Shown here piece by piece: positions 39,544 to 48,443 of a stretch of 64,000 bases of DNA. The stretch's first letter is position 1; each line of letters starts with the position of its first letter. Origin of the DNA: Nocardia macrotermitis (lineage in GTDB: Bacteria > Actinomycetota > Actinomycetes > Mycobacteriales > Mycobacteriaceae); the NCBI RefSeq assembly GCF_009604405.1, contig NZ_WEGK01000004.1:1-64000 (forward strand), given 5' to 3'. Both the position numbers and the translations under genes were made by a program. Under the pieces are notes generated by a model. It had not been told where the DNA came from. It made no database searches and saw only the letters and a program-made list of their open reading frames with translations.

Positions 39544-40992
39544 CTACGACCGGACGACGCTGGCGCGCAGGGTTTGGATCGCCGAGCGGATGTGGTGCAG
39601 CAGCGGTGATGCGGAGATCGGAGCGCCCGGACCGCTGGGGGATCGGTCGTGGGCCGCGAGGTTGGCGGCGAGGGCGTGGACGCGGGCGGCGGCCGCGGCG
39701 GACCAGGATGGGTCGCGGCCGGTGGCCAGGAGTGCGCCCAGGACGCCGGACAGGACATCGCCCGCGCCCGCGGTGGCGGCCCAGGAGCCGCCTGCCTCGT
39801 TGACCAGGGTCGGGTGGCCGGGAGTGGCGATCAGGGTTGCTCGACCCTTCAAAAGCACTGTGACCTGCCATTTTTCGGCGAGGTCGCGGACGGCGGCGAC
39901 TCGGTCGGGGCCGGGGTCCGCGCCGGTGAGGCGGGCGAATTCACCGGCGTGCGGGGTCAGCACGGTCGGTGCGGTGCGGCCGGTGAGCAGGGCGGGGTCG
40001 GTGGCCAAAAGGGTCAGGGCGTCCGCGTCGACGACCACGGGCAGGTTCGTCGCGAGGATCTCCGAAAGTCGTTCGCGGGCAAGGTCGTCGGTACCGGCAC
40101 CGGGGCCGACCACCCATGCCTGCACTCGGCCCGTGGACGAGATCGTCTCGGCGGCGACAACTTCCGGGAAGTTCGCGAGTACCTGCGCCGCGCCGGTCCC
40201 GGCGTAACGGACCATTCCCGAAGTCGCCGCGACAGCCGCGCCCGTGCACAGCACCGCCGCACCCGGATAGGTATCGCTTCCCGCGCAGATGCCCGTCACA
40301 CCTTGGGAGTACTTGTCGTCCGAGGGACCCGGGACCGGCCACTCCGCACCGATCGAGGCCGGTGCCAACGCGGCAAGTTCGGGCTCGGGCAGACGTAATC
40401 CGATGGGCGCCAACTCGATTCGCCCACATCGGGGCGCGGCCAACGCGTGCACCGGTTTGTACGCGCCGAACGCGACCGTCACATCGGCCTGCACCGCGGG
40501 CCCGGCCACCACACCGGTATCCGGATCTACCCCGCTGGGCAGATCCGCCGAGATGATCGGAACATCCACGGCCGCAACGATTTCCGCCGCGCACGGCCGC
40601 AACGGGCCACGTCCGGAGATCCCGACGATCCCGTCGACCACCAGATCCGGCGAACCGACATCCTCCCGAATCCGCCCACCCGCACGCAGCAACGCCGCCA
40701 ACCCCTGCGCATGCGCCCGCTCGGGCACCAGCAACACCGCGGACACCGCCACCCCGCGCCGCCGCAGCATCGCCCCCGCCCACAGCGCATCCCCACCGTT
40801 GTCCCCCGACCCCACCAGCAACGTCACCGCACGCCCGACCACCCCGCCGGTCCGCTCCCGCAATTCCCCCACCACCACATTCGCCAGCCCATGCGCCGCC
40901 CGCCGCATCGGCACCCCCGCCGCCACCCGCCCGAACAGCTCCGCCTCCGCTGCCCGAACCTCGTCCCCCGTGTAATACCCGCGCACCGCCAT
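39544..40992 (-). CDS. nnr: bifunctional NAD(P)HX epimerase/dehydratase
   Basis: This 482-residue fusion repairs hydrated NAD(P)H. The N-terminal epimerase domain (1-210) has VTLLVGSGDNGGDALWAGAM and VDGIVGISGRGPL, then SADLPSGVDPDTG. The C-terminal ribokinase-like dehydratase domain (225-482) has TPHAGEFARLTG, VLLKGRATLI and the catalytic Asp in ATAGAGDVLSGVLGAL. ATG at 40992 follows GGAGGCGGGTG. The same fusion exists in M. tuberculosis (Rv3433c), upstream of glmS. Confidence 0.95.
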   Translation of the reverse strand: MAVRGYYTGDEVRAAEAELFGRVAAGVPMRRAAHGLANVVVGELRERTGGVVGRAVTLLVGSGDNGGDALWAGAMLRRRGVAVSAVLLVPERAHAQGLAALLRAGGRIREDVGSPDLVVDGIVGISGRGPLRPCAAEIVAAVDVPIISADLPSGVDPDTGVVAGPAVQADVTVAFGAYKPVHALAAPRCGRIELAPIGLRLPEPELAALAPASIGAEWPVPGPSDDKYSQGVTGICAGSDTYPGAAVLCTGAAVAATSGMVRYAGTGAAQVLANFPEVVAAETISSTGRVQAWVVGPGAGTDDLARERLSEILATNLPVVVDADALTLLATDPALLTGRTAPTVLTPHAGEFARLTGADPGPDRVAAVRDLAEKWQVTVLLKGRATLIATPGHPTLVNEAGGSWAATAGAGDVLSGVLGALLATGRDPSWSAAAAARVHALAANLAAHDRSPSGPGAPISASPLLHHIRSAIQTLRASVVRS

Positions 40993-41455
40993 CACCCGCC
41001 TCCTACCCACCCGGCTCTCCCGACGCCAGCAGACTACGCCGCACCACCGACACATCCGCCCGGCTACAACCCGCACCCGTTCCACCAGCCGGACTCCGTC
41101 ACCGAACCGAACGATCTCGCGCTTTCGGATCACCTGTCGGAGCGCAGAACGCGCCGGTCCGAACGGTTCCGCAGAGGTGAGGCAACGCGCACACCACAAT
41201 GCCGAGCATCTCCCCGCAGCCCGACGCATTTCGCCTACTCCCCATCGCATTTCGATCACACGGGCTGGCCTGTCACCGGCACATCCCCAGCTGTCCGCAA
41301 TCGATATGCCTCGCACCGGCGCACCGCGCTCGCGTCACTCACACCGGCGATGAGTCGTGGATCTCGTCAGTGCCACGAGCAGCACCTGCCCGCGCGAAAC
41401 GAGCAACGGTGCTGCGGCGGATCGGGGGGTTCGGGGGCGGGATAAGGTGGGCGGC
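40993..41455. other. intergenic region nnr / cupredoxin gene
   Basis: About 460 bases between divergent genes. No open frame with coding character and no recognised hairpin or operator. Confidence 0.5.
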
Positions 41456-41875
41456 ATGCCGATGGACTGGAGCCGCCGGAAGATGTTGCGCGCCGGATTG
41501 GGGGTGGCCGCGCTCGCGGGGACGCTGATGGTGAGTGGATGTGGTTCCGGGACAACGACATCCGCGCCGACGTCGAGTTCGAGCGCCGCATCGGGGACTT
41601 CGAGCACGGCGGCGCCGGAGGGGGCGGTGACGGTCGAGGTGAAGGACATGAAGTTCTCCCCCGACGCGATCACCATCAAGGTCGGCGGCACCGTGACCTG
41701 GAAATTCGCCGACCGTTTCCCGCACGCGGTGCAGGGCATCGGAGACAGCGCGATGGGGATCGACAGCCCGATCTTCAATACGGGCACGTGGAGTCACACC
41801 TTCGACGTCCCGGGCACCTACCGCTACCTGTGCCCGCTGCACCCGGAAATGCACGGCACCGTCACCGTGCAGTAG
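41456..41875 (+). CDS. cupredoxin-type copper lipoprotein
   Basis: This 139-residue exported protein starts with basic residues, a hydrophobic stretch GLGVAALAGTLM and a lipobox VSGC (Cys29). A Ser/Thr/Ala-rich linker follows. The cupredoxin domain (55-139) has the type 1 copper set His90 (RFPHAV), Cys126, His129 and Met132 (YRYLCPLHPEM). It could act as a small electron carrier or copper-binding protein at the membrane surface. The ATG at 41456 is chosen because it starts the signal peptide; the open frame begins earlier at 41357. It is convergent with the transglycosylase gene. Confidence 0.88.
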   Translation: MPMDWSRRKMLRAGLGVAALAGTLMVSGCGSGTTTSAPTSSSSAASGTSSTAAPEGAVTVEVKDMKFSPDAITIKVGGTVTWKFADRFPHAVQGIGDSAMGIDSPIFNTGTWSHTFDVPGTYRYLCPLHPEMHGTVTVQ

Positions 41876-41891
41876 CCGGAGCGCGAAAGAC

Positions 41892-42431
41892 TCAGTACGC
41901 CGAGAACACGCGGTCGATGGTGCCGTACCGGTGCGCCGCGTAGTTGCAGGCGGCGGCGATGTTGGCGACCGGATCGTAGATGTCCCACGACGTGCCGTCC
42001 ACGTGGTAGGTGCGGAACGTCGGGTCGATGACCTGCATCAACCCCTTCGACGGGATGCCGCGGGCCGCGTTCGAATCGGTCAGGTTGATCGCGCGCGGGT
42101 TACCGCCGGACTCCCGCATGATGTTGCGGTGGATCCCGTCGTAACTGCCGGGAATGCCGCGCTGCGCCATCACGTACTGCGCGTTGTGGATCCAGCCGTC
42201 CAGGTTGTTCGGGAAGACCGGCGGCAGCAGCTGCGGTAACGGCTGCGGCAGCGGCTGGAGGAGTTGCTGGAGCTGAGCTTGCTGCATCGCCGGAAGTTGC
42301 TGCGTCAGCTGCTGAGCCTGCTGCTGGAGCTGTGGCGGCACGCCCGCGATGGGCGTCTCGGCGTTCGCGACGACGGGTGTCACCGCGACGGCGGCGAGCA
42401 GGGTGAAGGGGATCAGTTTTCGAAAATGCAT
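41892..42431 (-). CDS. secreted lytic transglycosylase (SLT domain)
   Basis: This 179-residue secreted protein has a signal peptide (1-24, LIPFTLLAAVAVTPVVANA). A Gln/Leu/Pro-rich linker follows (about 33-73, repeats of QQL and PQPL), then an SLT domain (75-179) with the catalytic Glu in NIMRESGGNPRAIN, SKGLMQVIDPTFRTY and the closing AACNYAAHRYG. It cleaves peptidoglycan glycan strands and is the size of single-domain resuscitation- or remodelling-type enzymes, though it is SLT and not Rpf. The AT-rich leader upstream is long (see the region at 42432). Confidence 0.9.
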   Translation of the reverse strand: MHFRKLIPFTLLAAVAVTPVVANAETPIAGVPPQLQQQAQQLTQQLPAMQQAQLQQLLQPLPQPLPQLLPPVFPNNLDGWIHNAQYVMAQRGIPGSYDGIHRNIMRESGGNPRAINLTDSNAARGIPSKGLMQVIDPTFRTYHVDGTSWDIYDPVANIAAACNYAAHRYGTIDRVFSAY

Positions 42432-43001
42432 CTCGACTGTGTTTCTGACGCGCGACAGTATCGCGTGCGCACCCCTCGACCGGTCGGTCGAAATCCTCGC
42501 CGCTAGCTGTTCGGTTTGTCGGTTGTGTTGTGTGATTCGGAGATTCAGTTGTCCGGAGACGTGGCGCGGATTCGCGCGGTCTCACACCGGATCGAACCGG
42601 CGACAGCCGACGCGGCCGTGGCGACGGATGTCGCGGAAGCGGTCGTGTCCACACGCGGGAGATGGGCTGGCAGCTCATCTCGGCAAGTCACAGAATGGTC
42701 GCGACAAGTTAACAGAAGATGAACTACAAGATAACTAAACATACTTTCGAAAGAGACATATCTAACTCTCGGGCCCCACCCGCCGATCGATCACACCCAC
42801 GTGACCAGCGCGAGAGCGACAAAACCGGGCCACGACGGGCCGGGCGGCACAGATACGCCATCCGATCACAGCGCGTTATCCGACAGTGACCCGCCGAACC
42901 ACTCACGCCGGACGATATGCACGAGTGCGCCCCGTGCGCGGCGGACGCGTTCAACGCCTCGACCTGACATGCGCATGACATTCGCATGTTATTCTCGGAG
43001 C
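42432..43001. other. long region between transglycosylase and vapB genes
   Basis: About 570 bases between divergent genes. The right end holds the vapBC operator-like repeat. Near 42686-42712 the plus strand reads GTCACAGAATGGTCGCGACA, which partly resembles the MtrA direct repeat (GTCACAG) of cell-wall genes. The 42660-42760 part is markedly AT-rich for this genome and is probably the transglycosylase promoter. No open frame looks coding. Confidence 0.45.
42967..42989. promoter_or_regulatory. inverted repeat upstream of vapB (likely operator)
   Basis: ACATGCG and CGCATGT are exact complements with 9 bases between, 12 bases before the antitoxin ATG. This is the usual place for VapB-type autoregulation. 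Confidence 0.6.
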
Positions 43002-43238
43002 ATGTCGGTCGCAATCCAAATCAAGGACGTACCCGAGGAAGTCCGCGATGCCATTGCCGCGCGCGCCGCGGCCCGCGGGCAGTCGACTCAGGTCTACCTG
43101 CGGGCACTACTGGAGCGAGAGCTGCGTAGCGAACGGAACAGGCACCTGCTCGAGAGCATGGTCGGACATCGTGGACTCGACCTCGACGCAGATGAAGTAG
43201 TAGCCGAGATCCGGGACGGACGCGAGGACGACGAGTGA
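43002..43238 (+). CDS. vapB: VapB/FitA-type antitoxin
   Basis: This 78-residue ribbon-helix-helix antitoxin has the strand SVAIQIKDVPEEV, the helix RDAIAARAAARGQST and the helix QVYLRALLEREL; an acidic C-terminal tail (DADEVVAEIRDGREDDE) would wrap the toxin. The stop overlaps the toxin start by 4 bases (GTGA). Its own operator-like inverted repeat lies just upstream. The whole pair is probably acquired, being absent from the conserved nnr-glmS order. Confidence 0.85.
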   Translation: MSVAIQIKDVPEEVRDAIAARAAARGQSTQVYLRALLERELRSERNRHLLESMVGHRGLDLDADEVVAEIRDGREDDE

Positions 43239-43639
43239 TCGTCGTCGATGCCAATGTCATGGTCATGGCCCTGTCCAGCCCGAAAGAACAGGGCAATGCC
43301 GCACGCGCGGCATTGAGCGCGGACGATATCTGGGTCGCTCCCGCGCATATGCCACTGGAAGTTATGCGAACGCTACGCAAGGCCGTGCTGGGCAACCATC
43401 TGACCGCCGATGACGCCGACGCGGCATTCCGCGCACTCACCGCCATGCATATCGACTACATCGGTACGGATACGACCCTGCTGCACTCGGTGTGGGCGAT
43501 GCGCCACAACGTGTCCGTCTACGACGCCGCCTACCTGGCGGTTGCCGCAATGCACGATGCCCGGCTCCTGACTTTCGATGCCAGGCTCGTGAAGGCCGCC
43601 GAGCAAATCCTGCCCAATATCCGAGTATCGCTACCGTGA
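43235..43639 (+). CDS. vapC: VapC-type PIN-domain ribonuclease toxin
   Basis: This 134-residue PIN protein starts at GTG (MIVVDANVMVMALSS). The acidic residues are in place: Asp5, Glu42 (PLEVMRTL), Asp97 (VYDAAYLA) and Asp115 (LTFDARL), so it looks active. VapC toxins cut tRNA or rRNA; the target is not predictable. It is translated together with the upstream antitoxin. Confidence 0.88.
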   Translation: MIVVDANVMVMALSSPKEQGNAARAALSADDIWVAPAHMPLEVMRTLRKAVLGNHLTADDADAAFRALTAMHIDYIGTDTTLLHSVWAMRHNVSVYDAAYLAVAAMHDARLLTFDARLVKAAEQILPNIRVSLP

Positions 43640-43661
43640 TCACTGTCGGACCGTGACGTAG

Positions 43662-43850
43662 CCGCCCGATATCGCGAGCGGCTATCACGTACCGACCCCC
43701 ACCGCGGGCCCACTGATCAGCGGATACGCGATCGGCGTGCCGATCGGCGCGCCCATCATGACCGGCCTCGGGACCCGCGTCCCGCGCAAGCGCATGCTGC
43801 TGATCAGCCTGCTGCTACCCTGCTCATCGCCAGCACGAGCACCGCTGGGC
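43662..43850 (+). pseudogene. MFS transporter remnant (N-terminal two helices)
   Basis: A frame without a good start reads PPDIASGYHVPTPTAGPLI, then SGYAIGVPIGAPIMTGLGTR, VPRKRMLLISLLLP. This is the first helix pair of AraJ-type DHA1 efflux permeases (xxSGYAxGVxxGxPxxTxxxxRxPRKxxLL, with the loop motif A region). After about 50 residues the frame is lost: TLLIASTS, the expected next helix, appears in a different frame. The rest of the roughly 400-residue protein is absent and glmS begins immediately. It is therefore a decayed, truncated copy left between vapC and glmS. Confidence 0.65.
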
Positions 43851-43878
43851 GAATCGGTTGCCACCCAAGCGAATACCG

Positions 43879-45747
43879 TTACTCGACGGTGACGGACTTC
43901 GCGAGGTTGCGAGGCTTGTCGATGTCGTAGCCGCGGGTCTGAGCCACCTCGGCGGCGAAGATCTGCAAGGGGACCGTCGACAGCAACGGCTGGAAAAGGG
44001 TTGGGGCGGCGGGGATTTCGATGAGATGGTCGGCGAAGGGACGCACCGTGTCGTCACCCTCCTCGGCGATCACGATGGTGCGCGCGCCACGGGCCTGGAT
44101 CTCCCGGATATTGCTGAGCAGCTTGGAGTGCAGCACCGCGCGCCCCTTCGGCGAGGGCATCACCACGATGACCGGCAGCCCCTCCTCGATCAACGCGATC
44201 GGGCCGTGCTTGAGCTCGCCGGCGGCGAAACCCTCGGCGTGCATGTACGCCAGTTCCTTGAGTTTGAGCGCACCCTCGAGCGCCACCGGATACCCGACGT
44301 GGCGGCCCAGGAACAACACCGTCGAGGCGTCGGCGAACCGGCGCGCGATCTCCCGCACCTGCGGCGCGGTCTCCAGCACCCGCTCGACCAGCTCCGGCAT
44401 CGCCTCGAGTTCCCCGAACTCGCGCGCCACCTCATCGGGATACTTGGTCCCGCGCGCCTGCGCGAGGGCAAGTCCGACAAGGTAATTCGCGGTGATCTGC
44501 GCCAGGAACGCCTTGGTCGAGGCGACCCCGATCTCGGGTCCGGTACGGGTGTACACCACCGCGTCGGACTCGCGCGGAATCTGTGCGCCGTTGGTGTTGC
44601 AGATGGCCAGCACGCGCGCCTTCTGCTCCTTGGCGTGCCGCACGGCCTCGAGCGTGTCGGCGGTCTCGCCCGACTGCGAGATCGCCACCACCAGCGTGGA
44701 ACGATCCAAAACCGGGTCGCGGTAACGGAATTCGCTGGCCAGCTCCACCTCGACGGGCAGCCGCGTCCAGTGCTCGATGGCGTACTTGGCGAGCAGACCC
44801 GCGTGATACGAACTGCCGCAGGCGACTACGAAGACCTTGTCGAAATCGCGCAACTCCTGATCGGCCAGACGCTGCTCGTCCAACACGATCCGGCCCTTGT
44901 CGAAATGCCCCATCAGCGTCTCGGCGACGCCCGCGGGCTGTTCCTCGATCTCCTTGAGCATGAAGTAGTCGTGACCGCCCTTCTCGGCGGCGGCCAGGTC
45001 CCAGTCGATGGTGAACGGACGGGTCCGCACGCCCTCGGTATTGCCGTCGAAATCGGTGACCGCATAGCTGTCGGCGGTGATCACCACCGCCTGGTCCTGC
45101 CCGAGTTCGACTGCCTCCCTGGTGTGTTCGATGAACGCGGTGACATCCGAGGCGATGAACATCTCCCCCTTGCCGACGCCCACCACCAGCGGCGTCGACC
45201 GCCGCGCGGCCACGATCGTGCCCGGATGTTCGGCATGGGTGAACACCAGCGTGAACGCGCCCTCGAGCCGGCGCAACACGGCCAGCGCGCTGCCGACGAA
45301 ATCACCCGCGGTCGGCCCCGAGGCGTAGGCCCGCGACACCAGATGCACCGCGACCTCGGTGTCGGTATCGCTGCGCAACTCCACCCCGGCGGTTTCCAGT
45401 TCGTGCCGCAGCGGTGCGAAATTCTCGATGATGCCGTTGTGCACCACGGCGACCGCACCGGTCGAGTCGCGATGCGGGTGCGCGTTGCGATCGGTGGGCG
45501 CACCGTGGGTGGCCCAGCGAGTGTGGCCCATGCCGGTGGTCCCGGCGAAGTTCGTCACCCCGGCCTCGGACAGCTCGGCCTCCAGATTGGCCAGCCGACC
45601 GGCCTTCCGTTCCACGGCGATCCCACTCGCACCGTCCAGGATGGCCACGCCCGCGGAGTCGTATCCCCGGTACTCCATACGGCGCAGCGCGTCCACGACG
45701 ACGCCGAGCGCGTCCCGGTATCCCACGTAGCCCACGATTCCGCACAT
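43879..45747 (-). CDS. glmS: glutamine-fructose-6-phosphate aminotransferase (isomerising)
   Basis: This 622-residue enzyme makes glucosamine-6-phosphate for peptidoglycan and other amino-sugars. The N-terminal Ntn amidotransferase domain starts MCGIVGYVGYRDA, so Cys2 becomes the nucleophile after Met removal. TGMGHTRWATHG and the Asn/Gly loop VVHNGIIENF follow. Two SIS domains are in the second half (CGSSYHAGLLAKY and FLGRHVGYPVALEGALKLKE), and the end is PRNLAKSVTVE. The longer open frame to 45798 would block Cys2 exposure, so ATG 45747 is used. No glmS ribozyme was seen upstream, as expected for actinobacteria. Confidence 0.97.
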   Translation of the reverse strand: MCGIVGYVGYRDALGVVVDALRRMEYRGYDSAGVAILDGASGIAVERKAGRLANLEAELSEAGVTNFAGTTGMGHTRWATHGAPTDRNAHPHRDSTGAVAVVHNGIIENFAPLRHELETAGVELRSDTDTEVAVHLVSRAYASGPTAGDFVGSALAVLRRLEGAFTLVFTHAEHPGTIVAARRSTPLVVGVGKGEMFIASDVTAFIEHTREAVELGQDQAVVITADSYAVTDFDGNTEGVRTRPFTIDWDLAAAEKGGHDYFMLKEIEEQPAGVAETLMGHFDKGRIVLDEQRLADQELRDFDKVFVVACGSSYHAGLLAKYAIEHWTRLPVEVELASEFRYRDPVLDRSTLVVAISQSGETADTLEAVRHAKEQKARVLAICNTNGAQIPRESDAVVYTRTGPEIGVASTKAFLAQITANYLVGLALAQARGTKYPDEVAREFGELEAMPELVERVLETAPQVREIARRFADASTVLFLGRHVGYPVALEGALKLKELAYMHAEGFAAGELKHGPIALIEEGLPVIVVMPSPKGRAVLHSKLLSNIREIQARGARTIVIAEEGDDTVRPFADHLIEIPAAPTLFQPLLSTVPLQIFAAEVAQTRGYDIDKPRNLAKSVTVE

Positions 45748-46041
45748 GGGGCCCCAGCGTACTGGGGCGCACCGGGGACGGCGACAGGGCCGTGACATGC
45801 GCTCGCGCGCCTGCCCGGCTGCGCTCGTTCGCGATGGTAAAGGGACACATTCGCTCGAGCGAAGCGGTCGTGAGCGTATCCGTGACTCGGGCGCGTCCGG
45901 GCCGAACGTCGGCGGCAGAACTTTTTTCGAAATCGTGAAACCGCTGGCAGACGCGTTGCGACGGTGATCGCGCGCCCCGGCGACGATCCCGGGATCCGAC
46001 GAAACGCCGTCCGCGCGCGAGCATCGGATAAATTCGACGTC

Positions 46042-46902
46042 GTGTCGGCGTCTGTGAAATCACTCCTGAGCCTCCTGGCCAGCCCCGGCCCGCATCGGGT
46101 CCTGCACGGCAATCTCGGCATCGCCGGGCAGCCCGGGTTGGTGTTGACTCCCGAGACGGGCTCGAATCTGCCCGCCGTCGTGTTCGGGCACGGCTGGCTC
46201 GCCGGTGCGGGCAACTACCGCAAGCTGCTCGAACATCTGGCGTCCTGGGGTTTCGTCGCGGCCGCACCCGACACCGAACGCGGACCGATCCCCTCGCACC
46301 TGAACCTGGCCACCGATCTGCTCACCACCCTGGACATCTGCACCGGCGTGCGGCTCGGCGAGGGCAAGATCAGCGTGCATCCCGGCAAACTGGCCCTGGC
46401 CGGTCACGGTATGGGTGCGGGTGCGGCGGTCATCGCGGCATCGCAGCGCAAGGTCGCCGCAGTCGCCGCGCTGTATCCCGCGGTCACCGCGCCCTCGGCC
46501 GAATCCCTCGCACCCGGTATCGAATCCCCCGCCCTGATCCTGGGCGGCAGCACCGATCTCGACGAGGTCGGCTCCGACGCCGTCGCCCTGGCCGCCGCCT
46601 GGGGTGGCCCCGCGGTCCTGCGCTCGGTCGACGGCGCCTCCCGCAACGGCATCGTCCGCGGCCGCCGCGCCCTCGCCGCCCTGGGCGCGACCAAATTCGA
46701 GCCCAAGACCGAACGCATCACCCGCGGCCTGCTCGTCGGCTACCTCACCTACCAGTTGCTCGGCGACAAGAAGTACAAGGCGTTCGCCGAACCGGAAGAG
46801 GTCATCGCGCGCACCGCGATCATCGATCCGCACGCCACCGAGGAACCCGAACCCCCGTCGAAGATGCAGCTGCTCCAGGTTGCCCAGCTGTTGCGTAAGT
46901 AG
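46042..46902 (+). CDS. alpha/beta hydrolase-fold protein without nucleophile (Rv3438-like)
   Basis: This protein has about 286 residues from GTG 46042, close to the length of the M. tuberculosis Rv3438 protein at this locus; a GTG at 45964 is an alternative. The fold resembles dienelactone hydrolase/PETase-like proteins: LPAVVFGHGWLAGAGNYRKL (oxyanion), WGFVAAAPDTERGPIP and LALAGHGMGAGAAV. That last segment is the nucleophile elbow, but the Ser or Cys position is Gly (GHGMG). Catalysis by the usual mechanism is therefore unlikely; it may bind a ligand or a partner. It is divergent from glmS and shares a 290-base promoter region with it. Confidence 0.8.
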   Translation: MSASVKSLLSLLASPGPHRVLHGNLGIAGQPGLVLTPETGSNLPAVVFGHGWLAGAGNYRKLLEHLASWGFVAAAPDTERGPIPSHLNLATDLLTTLDICTGVRLGEGKISVHPGKLALAGHGMGAGAAVIAASQRKVAAVAALYPAVTAPSAESLAPGIESPALILGGSTDLDEVGSDAVALAAAWGGPAVLRSVDGASRNGIVRGRRALAALGATKFEPKTERITRGLLVGYLTYQLLGDKKYKAFAEPEEVIARTAIIDPHATEEPEPPSKMQLLQVAQLLRK

Positions 46903-47069
46903 GCGAATTCGCCTGCGGGGCTGAATGTTTCCCGCCGGGGTGGGATCGGCGTCCGCGTGGCGACCGCGGTACGGGTCGACAACAGCGGGCGAACTCCGTT
47001 GCCCGGGTGTTCTACACTCCGGGCAGCGTGTTCAGGCGGAATCGTCCGTCTGCGGGAGGGAAGAAGAAG

Positions 47070-48410
47070 ATGCCAGGCGAGAATCCGACGCCCGGTCAGG
47101 GTGACAATCTCGGCGGCGATCCGGGGCAGGGGACGGACTGGGTGCCGACCACGCCGTATCCGGCGCAACCGGTGCAGCCGTCACAACCGACGGTGTGGTA
47201 CGGGGGTGGTGCGAGTGGTGTTGAGCCGCAAGCGAATCCGGGGTGGCCGCAGCAGCCCGGAGTGCAGCCGACGTGGCCGCAGCAGCCGGGGCAGACCGGT
47301 TCGACGCCGCAGCCGTTGACCGGGCAGGCTGCGCAGCAACCGTTGCTGGGGCAGGCCCAGTTCACCGGGCAGACCCCGCAGCAACCGTTGCCGGGGCAGA
47401 CTCCGTTCACCGGGCAGAATCCGCAGCAACCGTTCACCGGGCAGAACCAGTTCACCGGGCAGACCCCGCAACAGCCATTGCCGGAGCAGACCCAGTTCAC
47501 CGGGCAGACTCCGCAGCAACCGTTCACCGGGCAGAACGCGCAGCCCTGGCAGCCGACCCAGCAGTCGTGGCCCGAGCAACCGGGCCAACCATCCTGGCCG
47601 CAGCAACCGATCGAGCAGACCTGGCAGCAACCGGGGCAGCAGGCTTGGCAGCAGCCGATGGGGCAGCAGCCGTACTACCCGCCGTCGCAATCGGGTGGTG
47701 CGGGCAAGGTGATCGCCATCATGCTGGGTTGTATCGTCATCGTCGCGCTGGTCGCGGTGATCGCGGTCGTCGCGAGCAATTCCGGCAGCCACCACAGTTC
47801 CGTGGCCGCGGCCACCTCGACGACCACGGAGAGCTGGTCCCCGACGACGACCTACACGACGGTCCCGACCACCCCGCCGTTCGATCCGGGCACCCTCGAC
47901 GACGCCTCCACCGACAAGACCTCGATCACCACGAGTTCCCTACTGCCGCAAACCTTCACGGATGCCAAGGGTGTCCTGTACACGCGCACGGCGTCGGGCA
48001 TCCACCCGTGCACCCACCAGGCCGATTCCGCGAACGTGACCCAGGCCCTGAACCAGAACAACTGCACCACGGACGTCACCGGTTCCTACATCGACAACGC
48101 CGACCACATCCTGGTGTCGGTGAACGTACTCGTCTTCCCCAACGCGACATCGGCCCGAGCCGCCTACAACGCCCTGGACGGCCCCGTCCAGGACTGGGTG
48201 ATCTATTGCCCCACAACGGGAACCGGCAGTTCGACCTGCGACGGCAACATCTCCGCCGCCACCAAGTCCCAGTGGTCGTCGGTGAGCCACCGCTACTTCG
48301 TCGAGGCCACAGGCATCTATATCAACCTGACCCGCGACAGCAGCGTGCAGGACTGGGTCAGCGCGGGCGCGCACAAGGCATCGCTGGAGGCCGGACCACA
48401 GCAGCACTGA
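47070..48410 (+). CDS. Gln/Pro-repeat single-pass membrane protein
   Basis: This 446-residue protein has a cytoplasmic half (1-205) with very regular repeats built on FTGQTPQQPLPGQ (about 13 residues, five to six copies) and Trp/Gln/Pro-rich stretches such as TWPQQPGQT. One membrane segment is at about 212-235 (VIAIMLGCIVIVALVAVIAV), then a Thr/Ser linker, then an external domain (about 275-445) with several Cys (HPCTHQ, NNCTTD, YCPTTG, STCDGN) that probably pair in two disulfides. The start ATG follows GGGAGGG. The DNA repeat can gain or lose units. No family is recognised for the outer domain; it resembles sensor or secretion-linked actinobacterial membrane proteins. Confidence 0.85.
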   Translation: MPGENPTPGQGDNLGGDPGQGTDWVPTTPYPAQPVQPSQPTVWYGGGASGVEPQANPGWPQQPGVQPTWPQQPGQTGSTPQPLTGQAAQQPLLGQAQFTGQTPQQPLPGQTPFTGQNPQQPFTGQNQFTGQTPQQPLPEQTQFTGQTPQQPFTGQNAQPWQPTQQSWPEQPGQPSWPQQPIEQTWQQPGQQAWQQPMGQQPYYPPSQSGGAGKVIAIMLGCIVIVALVAVIAVVASNSGSHHSSVAAATSTTTESWSPTTTYTTVPTTPPFDPGTLDDASTDKTSITTSSLLPQTFTDAKGVLYTRTASGIHPCTHQADSANVTQALNQNNCTTDVTGSYIDNADHILVSVNVLVFPNATSARAAYNALDGPVQDWVIYCPTTGTGSSTCDGNISAATKSQWSSVSHRYFVEATGIYINLTRDSSVQDWVSAGAHKASLEAGPQQH

Positions 48411-48413
48411 GCC

Positions 48414-48443
48414 GGACCGCTCTCACAAATCGGTGAGCGGTCC
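48414..48443. terminator. hairpin between convergent genes
   Basis: GGACCGCTCTCAC pairs with GTGAGCGGTCC (two bulged bases) around AAATCG. It extends into the last codons of the rhodanese gene. Confidence 0.65.

Noticed and set aside
45748..46041. glmS ribozyme or riboswitch upstream of glmS
   Set aside because: No matching structure was seen, and the element is not expected in actinobacteria; the region is a shared divergent promoter.
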